Of a stretch of 10,490 nt of DNA, positions 1 to 5,451 are shown piece by piece; the first letter of the stretch is position 1, and each line of letters opens with the position of its first letter. Location of the stretch: assembly GCA_024399225.1 (NCBI GenBank), contig JAKSHV010000021.1:1-10490 (forward strand), given 5' to 3'. The position numbers and the translations under genes are program-made. The notes under the pieces were generated by a model. The model was not told the origin of the DNA. It was given only the letters and a program-made list of their open reading frames with translations, and did not search any database. This DNA comes from an archaeon (lineage in GTDB: Archaea > Thermoplasmatota > Thermoplasmata > Methanomassiliicoccales > Methanomethylophilaceae).

Positions 1-480
1 CAGGACACATGGCTGTTCAACGGCACCATCCGTGAGAACCTCAGGTTCAACAACCCCGATGTGCCAGACGAGAAGATATATAGTGCATGCAGGTCCGTGG
101 GAGTGCATGATTTCATCATGACCTTGGACAAGGGATACGACACCGTTCTCTCCGATGCCGTCGGTATGTCCGCCGGACAGAAACAGCAGATCACCATCGC
201 GAGGGCGATCCTTCTCGATGCGCCCATGATCATCTTCGACGAGGCCACCAGTTCCGTTGATACCCGTACCGAGAAGCTCATCCAGAAGGCCATGGATGCC
301 CTGACCGAGGGAAGGACCTCATTCATCATCGCCCACAGGCTCTCCACCATCAAGAACTGCGACAAGATCATGGTCATGAGGGAAGGAAGGATCATCGAAC
401 TCGGAACCCATTACGAACTTCTGGAGAAGGGCGGATTCTATGCCGCGTTGTATAACAGTCAGTTCGAGAACTGTGCCTGA
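1..480 (+). CDS. ABC exporter ATP-binding domain, 3' end only
   Basis: This is the C-terminal 159 residues of an ABC transporter; the gene begins before the window and reads in frame from base 1. What remains is most of one nucleotide-binding domain: a Q-loop (QDTWLFNGTIREN, residues 1-13), the ABC signature as MSAGQKQQ (56-63), Walker B MIIFDEATSSVD (76-87) with the catalytic glutamate present, and the switch histidine in IIAHRLST (109-116). The Q-loop followed by GTIRENL is typical of exporters in which membrane and ATPase domains are fused (MsbA/LmrA type), so an N-terminal six-helix membrane domain probably lies upstream. The signature reads SAGQ where SGGQ is canonical, which is common at one site of heterodimeric exporters; a partner subunit may therefore be encoded upstream. 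Substrate cannot be inferred. The frame ends in TGA just before a short inverted repeat. Confidence 0.93.
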   Translation, partial: QDTWLFNGTIRENLRFNNPDVPDEKIYSACRSVGVHDFIMTLDKGYDTVLSDAVGMSAGQKQQITIARAILLDAPMIIFDEATSSVDTRTEKLIQKAMDALTEGRTSFIIAHRLSTIKNCDKIMVMREGRIIELGTHYELLEKGGFYAALYNSQFENCA

Positions 481-491
481 AATCCCTTAAC

Positions 492-508
492 ATCCCTTAA
501 AAAGGGAT
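492..508. terminator. Short inverted repeat after the ABC gene, possible terminator
   Basis: ATCCCTT and AAGGGAT form a perfect 7-base-pair inverted repeat with a 3-base loop, starting 12 bases after the ABC stop codon. It is AT-rich and no long T run follows, so it is at best a weak terminator. A direct repeat of TCCCTTAA (483-490 and 493-500) overlaps it. Confidence 0.35.
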
Positions 509-540
509 ATTATAGAATGAGAAACTAGCGATTACTACCA

Positions 541-577
541 TATGTTTATATTCAAGTTGCCGTATGGGTAACTTGAA
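541..577 (+). promoter_or_regulatory. TATA-like box followed by an 11-bp inverted repeat upstream of the coiled-coil gene
   Basis: ATGTTTATA (542-550) resembles an archaeal TATA box. It abuts an inverted repeat with arms TTCAAGTTGCC (551-561) and GGTAACTTGAA (567-577): eleven pairs, one of them G-T, around a 5-base spacer. As DNA it sits where a repressor would block RNA polymerase loading; as RNA it would form a stable hairpin. A second, weaker repeat (ACCATC at 582-587, GATGGT at 597-602) follows. Confidence 0.4.
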
Positions 578-601
578 GTGGACCATCCTTCAGAATGATG
601 G

Positions 602-609
602 TTAATATC
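602..609 (+). promoter_or_regulatory. Candidate TATA box for a leaderless coiled-coil transcript
   Basis: TTAATATC is centred about 25 bases before the ATG at 630. No Shine-Dalgarno sequence precedes that ATG, so transcription could begin at or next to the start codon. The TATA-like box at 542-550 is the alternative and would give a leader of roughly 55 bases. Confidence 0.4.
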
Positions 610-629
610 GAACATTGAGTTGAATTTTT

Positions 630-1607
630 ATGGTTAGCACCGAAGAACAGATTATGGCAGAAACCCAGGAAGAGAACGTTGTCGTTGAGGCAGAAGAGCA
701 GGTTGAGGAGACCTGTGAGCCCACCCCCGAGGAGAAACAGAAACTCGAGGAGCTCGAAGCACAGCGCACCGTTATGAACAGCGACGCCGAGAAGCACAAG
801 CAGAAGAGGGATGAGCTCAACGCACAGACCAAAGAGTGGAAGGCAAAGAGGGACGCCCTCAACGGCCAGGTCCGCGAGCTTGTAGACGAGGCAGGAAAAG
901 CAAGGGAAACCCGTGACCAGTACAACCAGCAGGTCAGGGATGCCAAAGTCGTCAGGGACGAGCACAACGCAAAAGTCTCTGAGATTCGTGCTAAGATCAA
1001 CGAGATCAGGCCTGAGAAGGCAGAGAAAGACGCAGACCAGCCCTCCCTCGGTCAGATGAAGAAAGACCTCGAGAGGATGGAGTACCAGCAGCAGACCCAG
1101 GCAATGTCTTCCGACAAAGAGAAGGCACTCGTCAAGGCCATCGGAGAACTCGCCAAGCAGATCAAGGAGAGGGAAAAGACCGAGGAAGGCGACGAGGCAA
1201 TCAAGGATCTCGTTGCACAGCTCAGGGAAGCCAAAGCAAAGGCAGAGGAAGCCCACAAGGCAGTCGCAGTCGCAGCAGAGCAGGCACAGTCCGCTCACGA
1301 CAAGATGCTCTCCCTCTACCAGCAGGCTGACGCAATCAGGAAAGAGGCAGACGCTGCACAGGCAAAGTTCGTCGAGTGCAAGCAGGCAGCAGACGAGGAG
1401 CACAGGCTCCACATCGAGCAGATCAAATCCGTCCACGAGATCAACAAGTCCGCAGACGGAATCAAGAACAGGAAGACTGCTGCAAAGAAGAAGAAGGCAG
1501 ACGCACAGTCCAAGCAGGAAGCTAAGGAGATCTTCGACAAGTTCAAGGCCGGAGAGAAACTCAGCACTGAGGACCTCATGCTCCTTCAGAAATCCGGATA
1601 CCTCTGA
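630..1607 (+). CDS. Archaeal coiled-coil protein of unknown function (COG1340-like)
   Basis: The 325-residue product is almost entirely charged and helical, rich in E, K, A and Q, and resembles the uncharacterised archaeal coiled-coil family COG1340. It has no signal peptide or membrane segment, so it is probably cytoplasmic. The arginine-aspartate pairs of an RDxLN-like motif start at residues 60, 74, 95 and 109, spacings of 14, 21 and 14, all multiples of the heptad. A break around 127-140 (RPEKAEKDADQPSLG) separates the first coil from a second (about 141-300). The C terminus (EKLSTEDLMLLQKSGYL, 309-325) looks like a small conserved end motif. Residues 1-35 are acidic and probably disordered. 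ATG 630 is preferred for its spacing from a TATA-like box; ATG 654 (MAETQEE) is the alternative. The gene has its own promoter region and terminator. Function is unknown; a scaffolding role would only be a guess from the fold. Confidence 0.85.
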   Translation: MVSTEEQIMAETQEENVVVEAEEQVEETCEPTPEEKQKLEELEAQRTVMNSDAEKHKQKRDELNAQTKEWKAKRDALNGQVRELVDEAGKARETRDQYNQQVRDAKVVRDEHNAKVSEIRAKINEIRPEKAEKDADQPSLGQMKKDLERMEYQQQTQAMSSDKEKALVKAIGELAKQIKEREKTEEGDEAIKDLVAQLREAKAKAEEAHKAVAVAAEQAQSAHDKMLSLYQQADAIRKEADAAQAKFVECKQAADEEHRLHIEQIKSVHEINKSADGIKNRKTAAKKKKADAQSKQEAKEIFDKFKAGEKLSTEDLMLLQKSGYL

Positions 1608-1639
1608 TCAGGTTCATTTTAGCGTTCATAAACCCTTTA

Positions 1640-1666
1640 CCATTCCCTTCGGGGAATGGATTTTTT
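1640..1666 (+). terminator. Hairpin with cUUCGg loop and T run
   Basis: CCATTCCC (1640-1647) pairs perfectly with GGGAATGG (1652-1659) around a TTCG loop closed by C-G, the especially stable cUUCGg tetraloop. One A later comes a run of six T (1661-1666). This is the layout of an intrinsic terminator, 33 bases after the coiled-coil stop codon. Archaeal termination relies mainly on the T run; the hairpin may also protect the 3' end. Confidence 0.75.
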
Positions 1667-1685
1667 CTGATGATTTTTGACATCC

Positions 1686-1693
1686 AATATATA
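1686..1693 (+). promoter_or_regulatory. TATA box for the six-helix membrane protein
   Basis: AATATATA is centred about 26 bases before the GTG at 1716, the spacing expected for a leaderless archaeal transcript. No ribosome binding site is seen before that GTG, which agrees with this reading. Confidence 0.6.
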
Positions 1694-1715
1694 GTCGGTA
1701 TTCCGTACATATCAT

Positions 1716-2351
1716 GTGGATCGAATCAAGGGCATCATCAACCGCTGTCGTTATGACATCATGTACCGTAATGTCATGTTCCTCAGAGCAAATACGGTCA
1801 TGACCACATTGCTTGCGGTGTTCATGGCGATTATGGGCATCCTGTCGGACTCAGTATTCTTTTACGCTCTCGCGGTCTACTATCTAGCGGTAATCTCCAT
1901 CCGCTACGCATTGGTTACCGGTACCGATGCCGATCTCAAAAACCAATGGAGACGCTACCGCTACAGTGCCTGTGTGCTGCTTGTAATCACTCTGATTGTA
2001 CTGATACTCAATATGTTCCAGATCCTCGGGGAATATGCTCTGAGCTATCCATGGTATCTCATCTATGGTGTTGCCTTGGTGTGTTTCATCGAGGTAATAT
2101 CTGCTAGTATTGCGTTCTTCACGAACAGGCGCCATGTAACCCCGGTAATCCTTGCTATGAAAAACTGCAATGTCATCGTCGCAGCAGTGTCTCTGCTCTC
2201 TTTGCAGTATTCCCTCAATGCCAAATTTGGTGGCGAACCGAACTTCACCATGATGATGGGGGCGTCTATGGGTTTTGTGATTTTCGGAATGATCATTGTC
2301 CTATCGATTTACATGATACGCAACAGTACCCGCAAGATCAACGGCGAGTGA
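1716..2351 (+). CDS. Six-helix membrane protein of unknown function
   Basis: The 211-residue product is not a family I recognise. Hydrophobic stretches suggest six membrane helices at about residues 28-46, 48-66, 84-105, 115-135, 150-166 and 180-200, with a basic N terminus (MDRIKGIINRCR), a basic loop between helices 2 and 3 (KNQWRRYRYS), another near FFTNRRH, and a basic tail (RNSTRKINGE). By the positive-inside rule these ends would be cytoplasmic. No catalytic or binding motif is evident. The GTG start is chosen because a TATA box lies 26 bases upstream; ATG 1764 would be the next candidate but would lose the basic N terminus. Codon use is more AT-rich (TAT, ATT, GTA) than in the srp54 operon, which may reflect low expression or later acquisition. 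It converges with the transporter gene, leaving one base between the stop codons. Confidence 0.8.
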   Translation: MDRIKGIINRCRYDIMYRNVMFLRANTVMTTLLAVFMAIMGILSDSVFFYALAVYYLAVISIRYALVTGTDADLKNQWRRYRYSACVLLVITLIVLILNMFQILGEYALSYPWYLIYGVALVCFIEVISASIAFFTNRRHVTPVILAMKNCNVIVAAVSLLSLQYSLNAKFGGEPNFTMMMGASMGFVIFGMIIVLSIYMIRNSTRKINGE

Positions 2352-2358
2352 TTCACTC
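2346..2358. repeat. 13-base palindrome spanning two convergent stop codons
   Basis: GAGTGA and TCACTC flank a single T and contain the TGA of the membrane protein (2349-2351) and the reverse-strand TGA of the transporter (2353-2355). With one base between genes there is no room for a separate terminator, so each transcript must end inside the other gene. Confidence 0.6.
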
Positions 2359-3765
2359 ATCTTCATTGTTCTCTTTGACGATGGAAGCCAGGAACAGTCC
2401 GCCAAGTCCCAGGAACAGTCCCAGGACACCTGTCGCGTTGAATCCCTTTGTCATAAGGGTGGCGGTCAGCTCATCGATCTCAGCACCCATCGCTTCGGGG
2501 ATCGCGGCGTTGAACATGAGGGAATATGCGATAAGACCCAGTGATGCACCGATGTAGGTCAGGACGGTGATCATTGTTGCCGCCTCCTCCTTGTATTCGG
2601 GTCTGGTGTGGCGGATCATACGGATGTATTGGGCGGTCTCGAACACTGCAAAGGTGATTCCGACCATCGTTGCCGAAAGAACAAGGATTGCAAGACTCCA
2701 GTCGGGTTGAATGAAGGTGAATATCGTGTCGAACACGATAGTGCATACGAACGAACAGATCACAGGCACCTTGCTGCTGTGGTTGTCGCAGTAACTGCCC
2801 ACGAACCTCGCGGATACGAAGGCGGCGACGGACACTATGCAGCAGTACATTCGGCACTCCATAACGTCCATGTTCCAGGCTATCTGCATCAGATATGGGA
2901 GAAGGTATAGTGCACCCTCGGTGATCATCGATCCCATCATGGCCGAGATGGCGATAAGCAGGAAAGCCCTGTTCTTCAGCATCCCGGGGGAGAGGATAGG
3001 CTGTCTGAGTTTGTTGTCCGTAAGCCTGAATGCCAATAGGAAGAGGCCGACATACGCGGCAATTCCGAACGGCAGAAGGAGTTCGATGCCCCATGCGGTG
3101 ATGTTCTCCAGGAACACCATGCTCGCTGCAATCGCAATGAACCAGCATATGCTGCCCATGGCGTCGGGGTCGTTCTTCTTGACAGGTTTACGGTCTGCAG
3201 GCAGGTATTTCAGAGCCCCGATAAGCACCATTACTGCGAGGGGGATGTTGACCAAAAACAGATAGTGCCAGGTGATGATTTGTGAGAGTATTCCGCCTAC
3301 GGAAGGACCAAGAACCATAGCCAATCCCGTACCGGATGCCATCGAACCGAGAGCATACCCCTGACGGTCTTCAGGAAGGTAATCGATGACTATGATCGGA
3401 CATGCCGCGGCGGCCATGGAGATCGCCGCACCCTGCACGATACGCATAAGCGTCAGCGCAAGGAATTGGTTGAGGAACGCACATGCGGCTGAGGCGATAA
3501 TGAAAATGCCGGTACCGTAGACGAACAGTTTCTTCAGCCTGTTGTTCTTTCCGAACTTGGCGAACTGAAGAAGGAGTGCGCATGTACCTAGGGAGTATGC
3601 GAGAAGAAGCCATGAACTCTCGGAAACGGTGATGTCGAGGTCGCCTGCGATCTCGGGAAGAGGAACCGTGATAATCGATGTATTGAGACACTGCAGGAAC
3701 ATCACCATCGACAGGAGGATGATCAGGATTCCGGTTGTCTTTGCGTCGGTTACGGTTCTTCGAAT
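2353..3765 (-). CDS. Major facilitator transporter, DHA2-type (14-helix) drug/proton antiporter family
   Basis: This is an integral membrane transporter expected to use the proton gradient for export; substrate is unknown. From the ATT start the product is 470 residues, a usual length for the 14-helix DHA2 family. Family marks are a first helix running into NTSIITVPLPEIAGDL (about 28-43), a loop with GKNNRLKKLF in the motif A position (72-81), the motif C region GPSVGG (153-158) and the downstream WHYLFLVNIPLAV (166-178). The first ATG (3708) would cut through helix 1. Upstream codons stay open to a TGA at 3772-3774 and add the rest of that helix, yet contain no ATG, GTG or TTG. ATT at 3763-3765 lies five bases after AGGTGAT, so I place the start there; a base error creating the upstream stop is the alternative. 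The gene stands alone, with inverted repeats in its promoter suggesting repressor control. Confidence 0.88.
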   Translation of the reverse strand: MRRTVTDAKTTGILIILLSMVMFLQCLNTSIITVPLPEIAGDLDITVSESSWLLLAYSLGTCALLLQFAKFGKNNRLKKLFVYGTGIFIIASAACAFLNQFLALTLMRIVQGAAISMAAAACPIIVIDYLPEDRQGYALGSMASGTGLAMVLGPSVGGILSQIITWHYLFLVNIPLAVMVLIGALKYLPADRKPVKKNDPDAMGSICWFIAIAASMVFLENITAWGIELLLPFGIAAYVGLFLLAFRLTDNKLRQPILSPGMLKNRAFLLIAISAMMGSMITEGALYLLPYLMQIAWNMDVMECRMYCCIVSVAAFVSARFVGSYCDNHSSKVPVICSFVCTIVFDTIFTFIQPDWSLAILVLSATMVGITFAVFETAQYIRMIRHTRPEYKEEAATMITVLTYIGASLGLIAYSLMFNAAIPEAMGAEIDELTATLMTKGFNATGVLGLFLGLGGLFLASIVKENNEDE

Positions 3766-3770
3766 GAGGT

Positions 3771-3777
3771 ATCACCT
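3771..3777 (-). promoter_or_regulatory. Ribosome binding site that supports an ATT start
   Basis: On the minus strand AGGTGAT matches the archaeal anti-Shine-Dalgarno sequence and ends five bases before the ATT at 3765. No comparable site precedes the ATG codons at 3708 or 3702. The site can pair with the following ACCT (3767-3770) in a small 4-base-pair hairpin. Confidence 0.5.
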
Positions 3778-3779
3778 GA

Positions 3780-3798
3780 TGGTTACTCAATGTAACCA
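3780..3798. promoter_or_regulatory. Inverted repeat in the transporter leader, candidate operator
   Basis: TGGTTAC (3780-3786) and GTAACCA (3792-3798) form a perfect 7-base-pair dyad with a 5-base spacer. It lies just downstream of the expected start site of the minus-strand transcript and before the ribosome binding site. A transcription factor site is more likely than an RNA element because a second dyad adjoins it, but a leader hairpin is possible. Confidence 0.5.
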
Positions 3799-3813
3799 AT
3801 TATTTCGATAATT
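3798..3813. promoter_or_regulatory. Second inverted repeat at the predicted transporter transcription start
   Basis: AATTAT (3798-3803) and ATAATT (3808-3813) flank TTCG. The repeat covers the position about 25 bases downstream of the TATA box, where the minus-strand transcript should begin. A 10-base palindrome, TTCGGCCGAA (3820-3829), fills the gap up to the TATA box. Confidence 0.4.
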
Positions 3814-3830
3814 CGCCATTTCGGCCGAAG

Positions 3831-3846
3831 TATATATACGATTTCG
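3831..3846 (-). promoter_or_regulatory. BRE and TATA box for the transporter
   Basis: Read on the minus strand, CGAAATC (3846-3840) is followed by TATATATA (3838-3831), a good match to an archaeal BRE plus TATA box. Transcription should begin near 3808, giving a leader of about 43 bases. The TATA box is itself palindromic, so plus-strand initiation is not excluded. Confidence 0.6.
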
Positions 3847-3854
3847 CTGAAGCA

Positions 3855-3862
3855 TTATATAC
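3855..3862 (+). promoter_or_regulatory. Unassigned plus-strand TATA box
   Basis: TTATATAC lies about 225 bases before srp54, too far to be its core promoter when a closer TATA box exists. Initiation about 26 bases later would fall near 3884, next to the 5' arm of the candidate RNA stem at 3887. Confidence 0.4.
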
Positions 3863-3884
3863 TCCTGATAATCTATTAGGTTTC

Positions 3885-3960
3885 AAGGGAACAAGTCGGT
3901 TCTGTAGAGTGCATCCCATCCCTTCTGACTGGCTGGCCTGTTCCCATACTTCTTCTAAAA
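3885..3960 (+). ncRNA. Possible small structured RNA
   Basis: GGGAACA (3887-3893) pairs perfectly with TGTTCCC (3939-3945), and the next bases AGTC (3894-3897) pair with GACT (3927-3930), leaving an 8-base bulge on the 3' side. The first arm starts where the unassigned TATA box predicts initiation, and T-rich sequence follows the second arm. The 7-bp terminal stem recalls a tRNA acceptor stem, but the interior is too short and lacks a T-loop. No known RNA family is recognised, and 3' end placement is a guess. Confidence 0.22.
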
Positions 3961-4016
3961 TTTCAGCTATTCGGGGCTTGATTTCTTTACTATGTCCTCC
4001 ACATCAGTATGTCTGG

Positions 4017-4042
4017 ACGTACATGTGTACACGCGCGTGCGT
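4017..4042. repeat. 26-base alternating purine-pyrimidine tract
   Basis: Every base from A4017 to T4042 alternates purine and pyrimidine. The tract includes the dyad GTACA-TG-TGTAC (4019-4030) and the palindrome CACGCGCGTG (4030-4039). Such tracts favour Z-DNA under negative supercoiling. It ends eight bases before the srp54 TATA box. Confidence 0.6.
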
Positions 4043-4049
4043 TTCTGTA

Positions 4050-4058
4050 TTATATATT
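4050..4058 (+). promoter_or_regulatory. TATA box for the srp54 operon
   Basis: TTATATATT is centred about 30 bases before the srp54 ATG, which predicts a leader of only a few bases. No ribosome binding site precedes the ATG, in keeping with a nearly leaderless message. Confidence 0.65.
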
Positions 4059-4083
4059 TTGAAAGCCATACACACGAGATTTA

Positions 4084-5451
4084 ATGGTACTAGATGGATT
4101 GGGAAAATCCCTCAGAGGAGTCCTTGACCGCATCAACGGATCTGCGGCCATCGATGAAGCCCTCATCAAAGATATCGCAAAAGAGCTCCAGCGTGCACTT
4201 CTGCAGGCAGATGTTAACGTCCAGCTTGTGCTGAAGCTCACCAACAACGTCAAGACCAGGGCTCTCAACGAGAAGCCTGCCGCTGGTAAATCCGCCAAGC
4301 AGCATGTCACCCGCATCATCTACGAGGAACTCGTCAACCTCCTGAAGAACGGTGAGCCTCTCGCACTGAAGCCCCAGACCATCATGCTAGTCGGTCTGTA
4401 CGGTCAGGGTAAGACTACCTCCGCAGGTAAGCTTGCCAACTACTTCATCAAGAAAGGATTCAGCGTCGGACTCATCGGAGCGGATGTCTACAGGCCTGCC
4501 GCACTCGACCAGCTGAAACAGCTCGGTGCAAAGGTCGGAGCAGAGGTCTACGGAGAGCCCGGACAGACTGATGCGGTCAAGATCGTCAAGGACGGTCTCG
4601 AGAAGTTCTCCGACAAGAAGATCCGTATCATCGATACCTCCGGACGTCACGCACTCGAGGACGACCTCATCACCGAGATCATCGGAATCGGAAAGGTCGC
4701 CAATGCCGACGAGAGGATCCTCGTTCTCGATTCACAGGTCGGTCAGCAGGCCGGTCCCCAGGCAGATGCCTTCAACAAGGCCGTCGACGTCTCCGGTGTC
4801 ATCCTCACCAAGATGGACGGTACCGCAAAGGGAGGAGGAGCACTCTCCGCCGTCGCAACCACCGACGCAAGGATCGTATTCCTCGGAGTCGGAGAGCACA
4901 TCCGCGACCTCGAGGCATTCGATGCCGACCGTTTCATCTCCCGTCTTCTCGGAATGGGAGACCTCGCAGGTCTCGTCGAGATCGCAAGGGAAGAGATGGC
5001 AAACGAAGAGGATGACCTCGAGGCAGTCGCCAGGAACATGATGTCCGGACGCTTCACCCTCAACGACATGTATGCCCAGATGAAGGCCGTCAAGAAGATG
5101 GGTGCACTCAAGAAGCTCGTCGGAATGCTTCCCGGAATGAGCAAGCTCGAGGGACAGGTCGATTTCGACGCATCCCAGGCCAAGCTCGACCAGTTCAAGG
5201 TCATCATGGACTCCATGACCATGGAGGAGAAGGACGAACCCAACCTCATCAAGGGAAAGCGCATCGAGAGGATCGCAAAGGGTGCCGGAGTCGAGACCCA
5301 CGACGTCAAGGAACTCCTCAAGCAGTACAACAACAGCAAGAGGATGATGGGATCCGTCTCCAAGGACAGGAAGATGCGTAAGAAGCTGCAGAAGCAGTTC
5401 GGTGGAATGGACCCCGAGGCCCTTAAGGAATTCGAGGGTGGACTCGAATGA
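4084..5451 (+). CDS. srp54: Signal recognition particle GTPase SRP54
   Basis: SRP54 binds signal peptides emerging from the ribosome and, with 7S RNA and SRP19, delivers them to the receptor FtsY at the membrane, using GTP. The 455 residues cover the full family. The helical N domain is about 1-90. The G domain has G1 GLYGQGKTT (104-112), G2 DVYRPAA (134-140), G3 DTSGR (184-188), G4 TKMDG (242-246) and G5 region GVGEHI (268-273). The methionine-rich M domain runs from about 318 and includes LPGM (349-352) and the RNA-binding RIERIAKGAG segment (393-402). G1 and G3 differ slightly from the common GxQGSGKT and DTAGR but keep the nucleotide-contacting glycines, lysine and threonine. The ATG follows a TATA box by about 30 bases. 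The gene heads a tight operon; its stop overlaps the next start as ATGA. srp19 and the 7S RNA gene are not in the window. Confidence 0.97.
   Translation: MVLDGLGKSLRGVLDRINGSAAIDEALIKDIAKELQRALLQADVNVQLVLKLTNNVKTRALNEKPAAGKSAKQHVTRIIYEELVNLLKNGEPLALKPQTIMLVGLYGQGKTTSAGKLANYFIKKGFSVGLIGADVYRPAALDQLKQLGAKVGAEVYGEPGQTDAVKIVKDGLEKFSDKKIRIIDTSGRHALEDDLITEIIGIGKVANADERILVLDSQVGQQAGPQADAFNKAVDVSGVILTKMDGTAKGGGALSAVATTDARIVFLGVGEHIRDLEAFDADRFISRLLGMGDLAGLVEIAREEMANEEDDLEAVARNMMSGRFTLNDMYAQMKAVKKMGALKKLVGMLPGMSKLEGQVDFDASQAKLDQFKVIMDSMTMEEKDEPNLIKGKRIERIAKGAGVETHDVKELLKQYNNSKRMMGSVSKDRKMRKKLQKQFGGMDPEALKEFEGGLE

Larger units (their letters stand above)
3799..4083. other. Intergenic region between divergent transporter and srp54 genes
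   Basis: No confident gene lies here. It holds the transporter promoter, a plus-strand TATA box at 3855-3862 that is not explained by srp54, a possible structured RNA (3887-3945), an alternating purine-pyrimidine tract (4017-4042) and the srp54 TATA box. The minus strand has a 67-codon open frame (4003-3803, stop TAA 3802-3800) without a good start; it is discussed in the findings. No tRNA, SRP RNA or RNase P RNA signature was recognised. Confidence 0.6.

Noticed and set aside
552..1436. Long open frame antisense to the coiled-coil gene (294 codons)
   Set aside because: It mirrors the biased codon use of the plus-strand gene; its product is an implausible run of L, C, V and D, and there is no promoter or ribosome binding site.
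2389..2425. Direct repeat CCAGGAACAGTCC near the transporter 3' end
   Set aside because: It encodes a glycine-leucine-phenylalanine repeat (LFLGLGGLFL) in the last membrane helix; coding periodicity suffices.
551..3798. Shared GTAAC half-sites in the dyads upstream of the coiled-coil and transporter genes, suggesting a common regulator
   Set aside because: The half-sites differ in spacing and flanks, so similarity over five bases is too weak to claim one factor.
3887..3946. tRNA gene suggested by a 7-bp terminal stem
   Set aside because: Only 59 bases between the ends, no T-loop or anticodon arm; also does not fit tRNA-Pyl, which was considered because some methanogens carry it.
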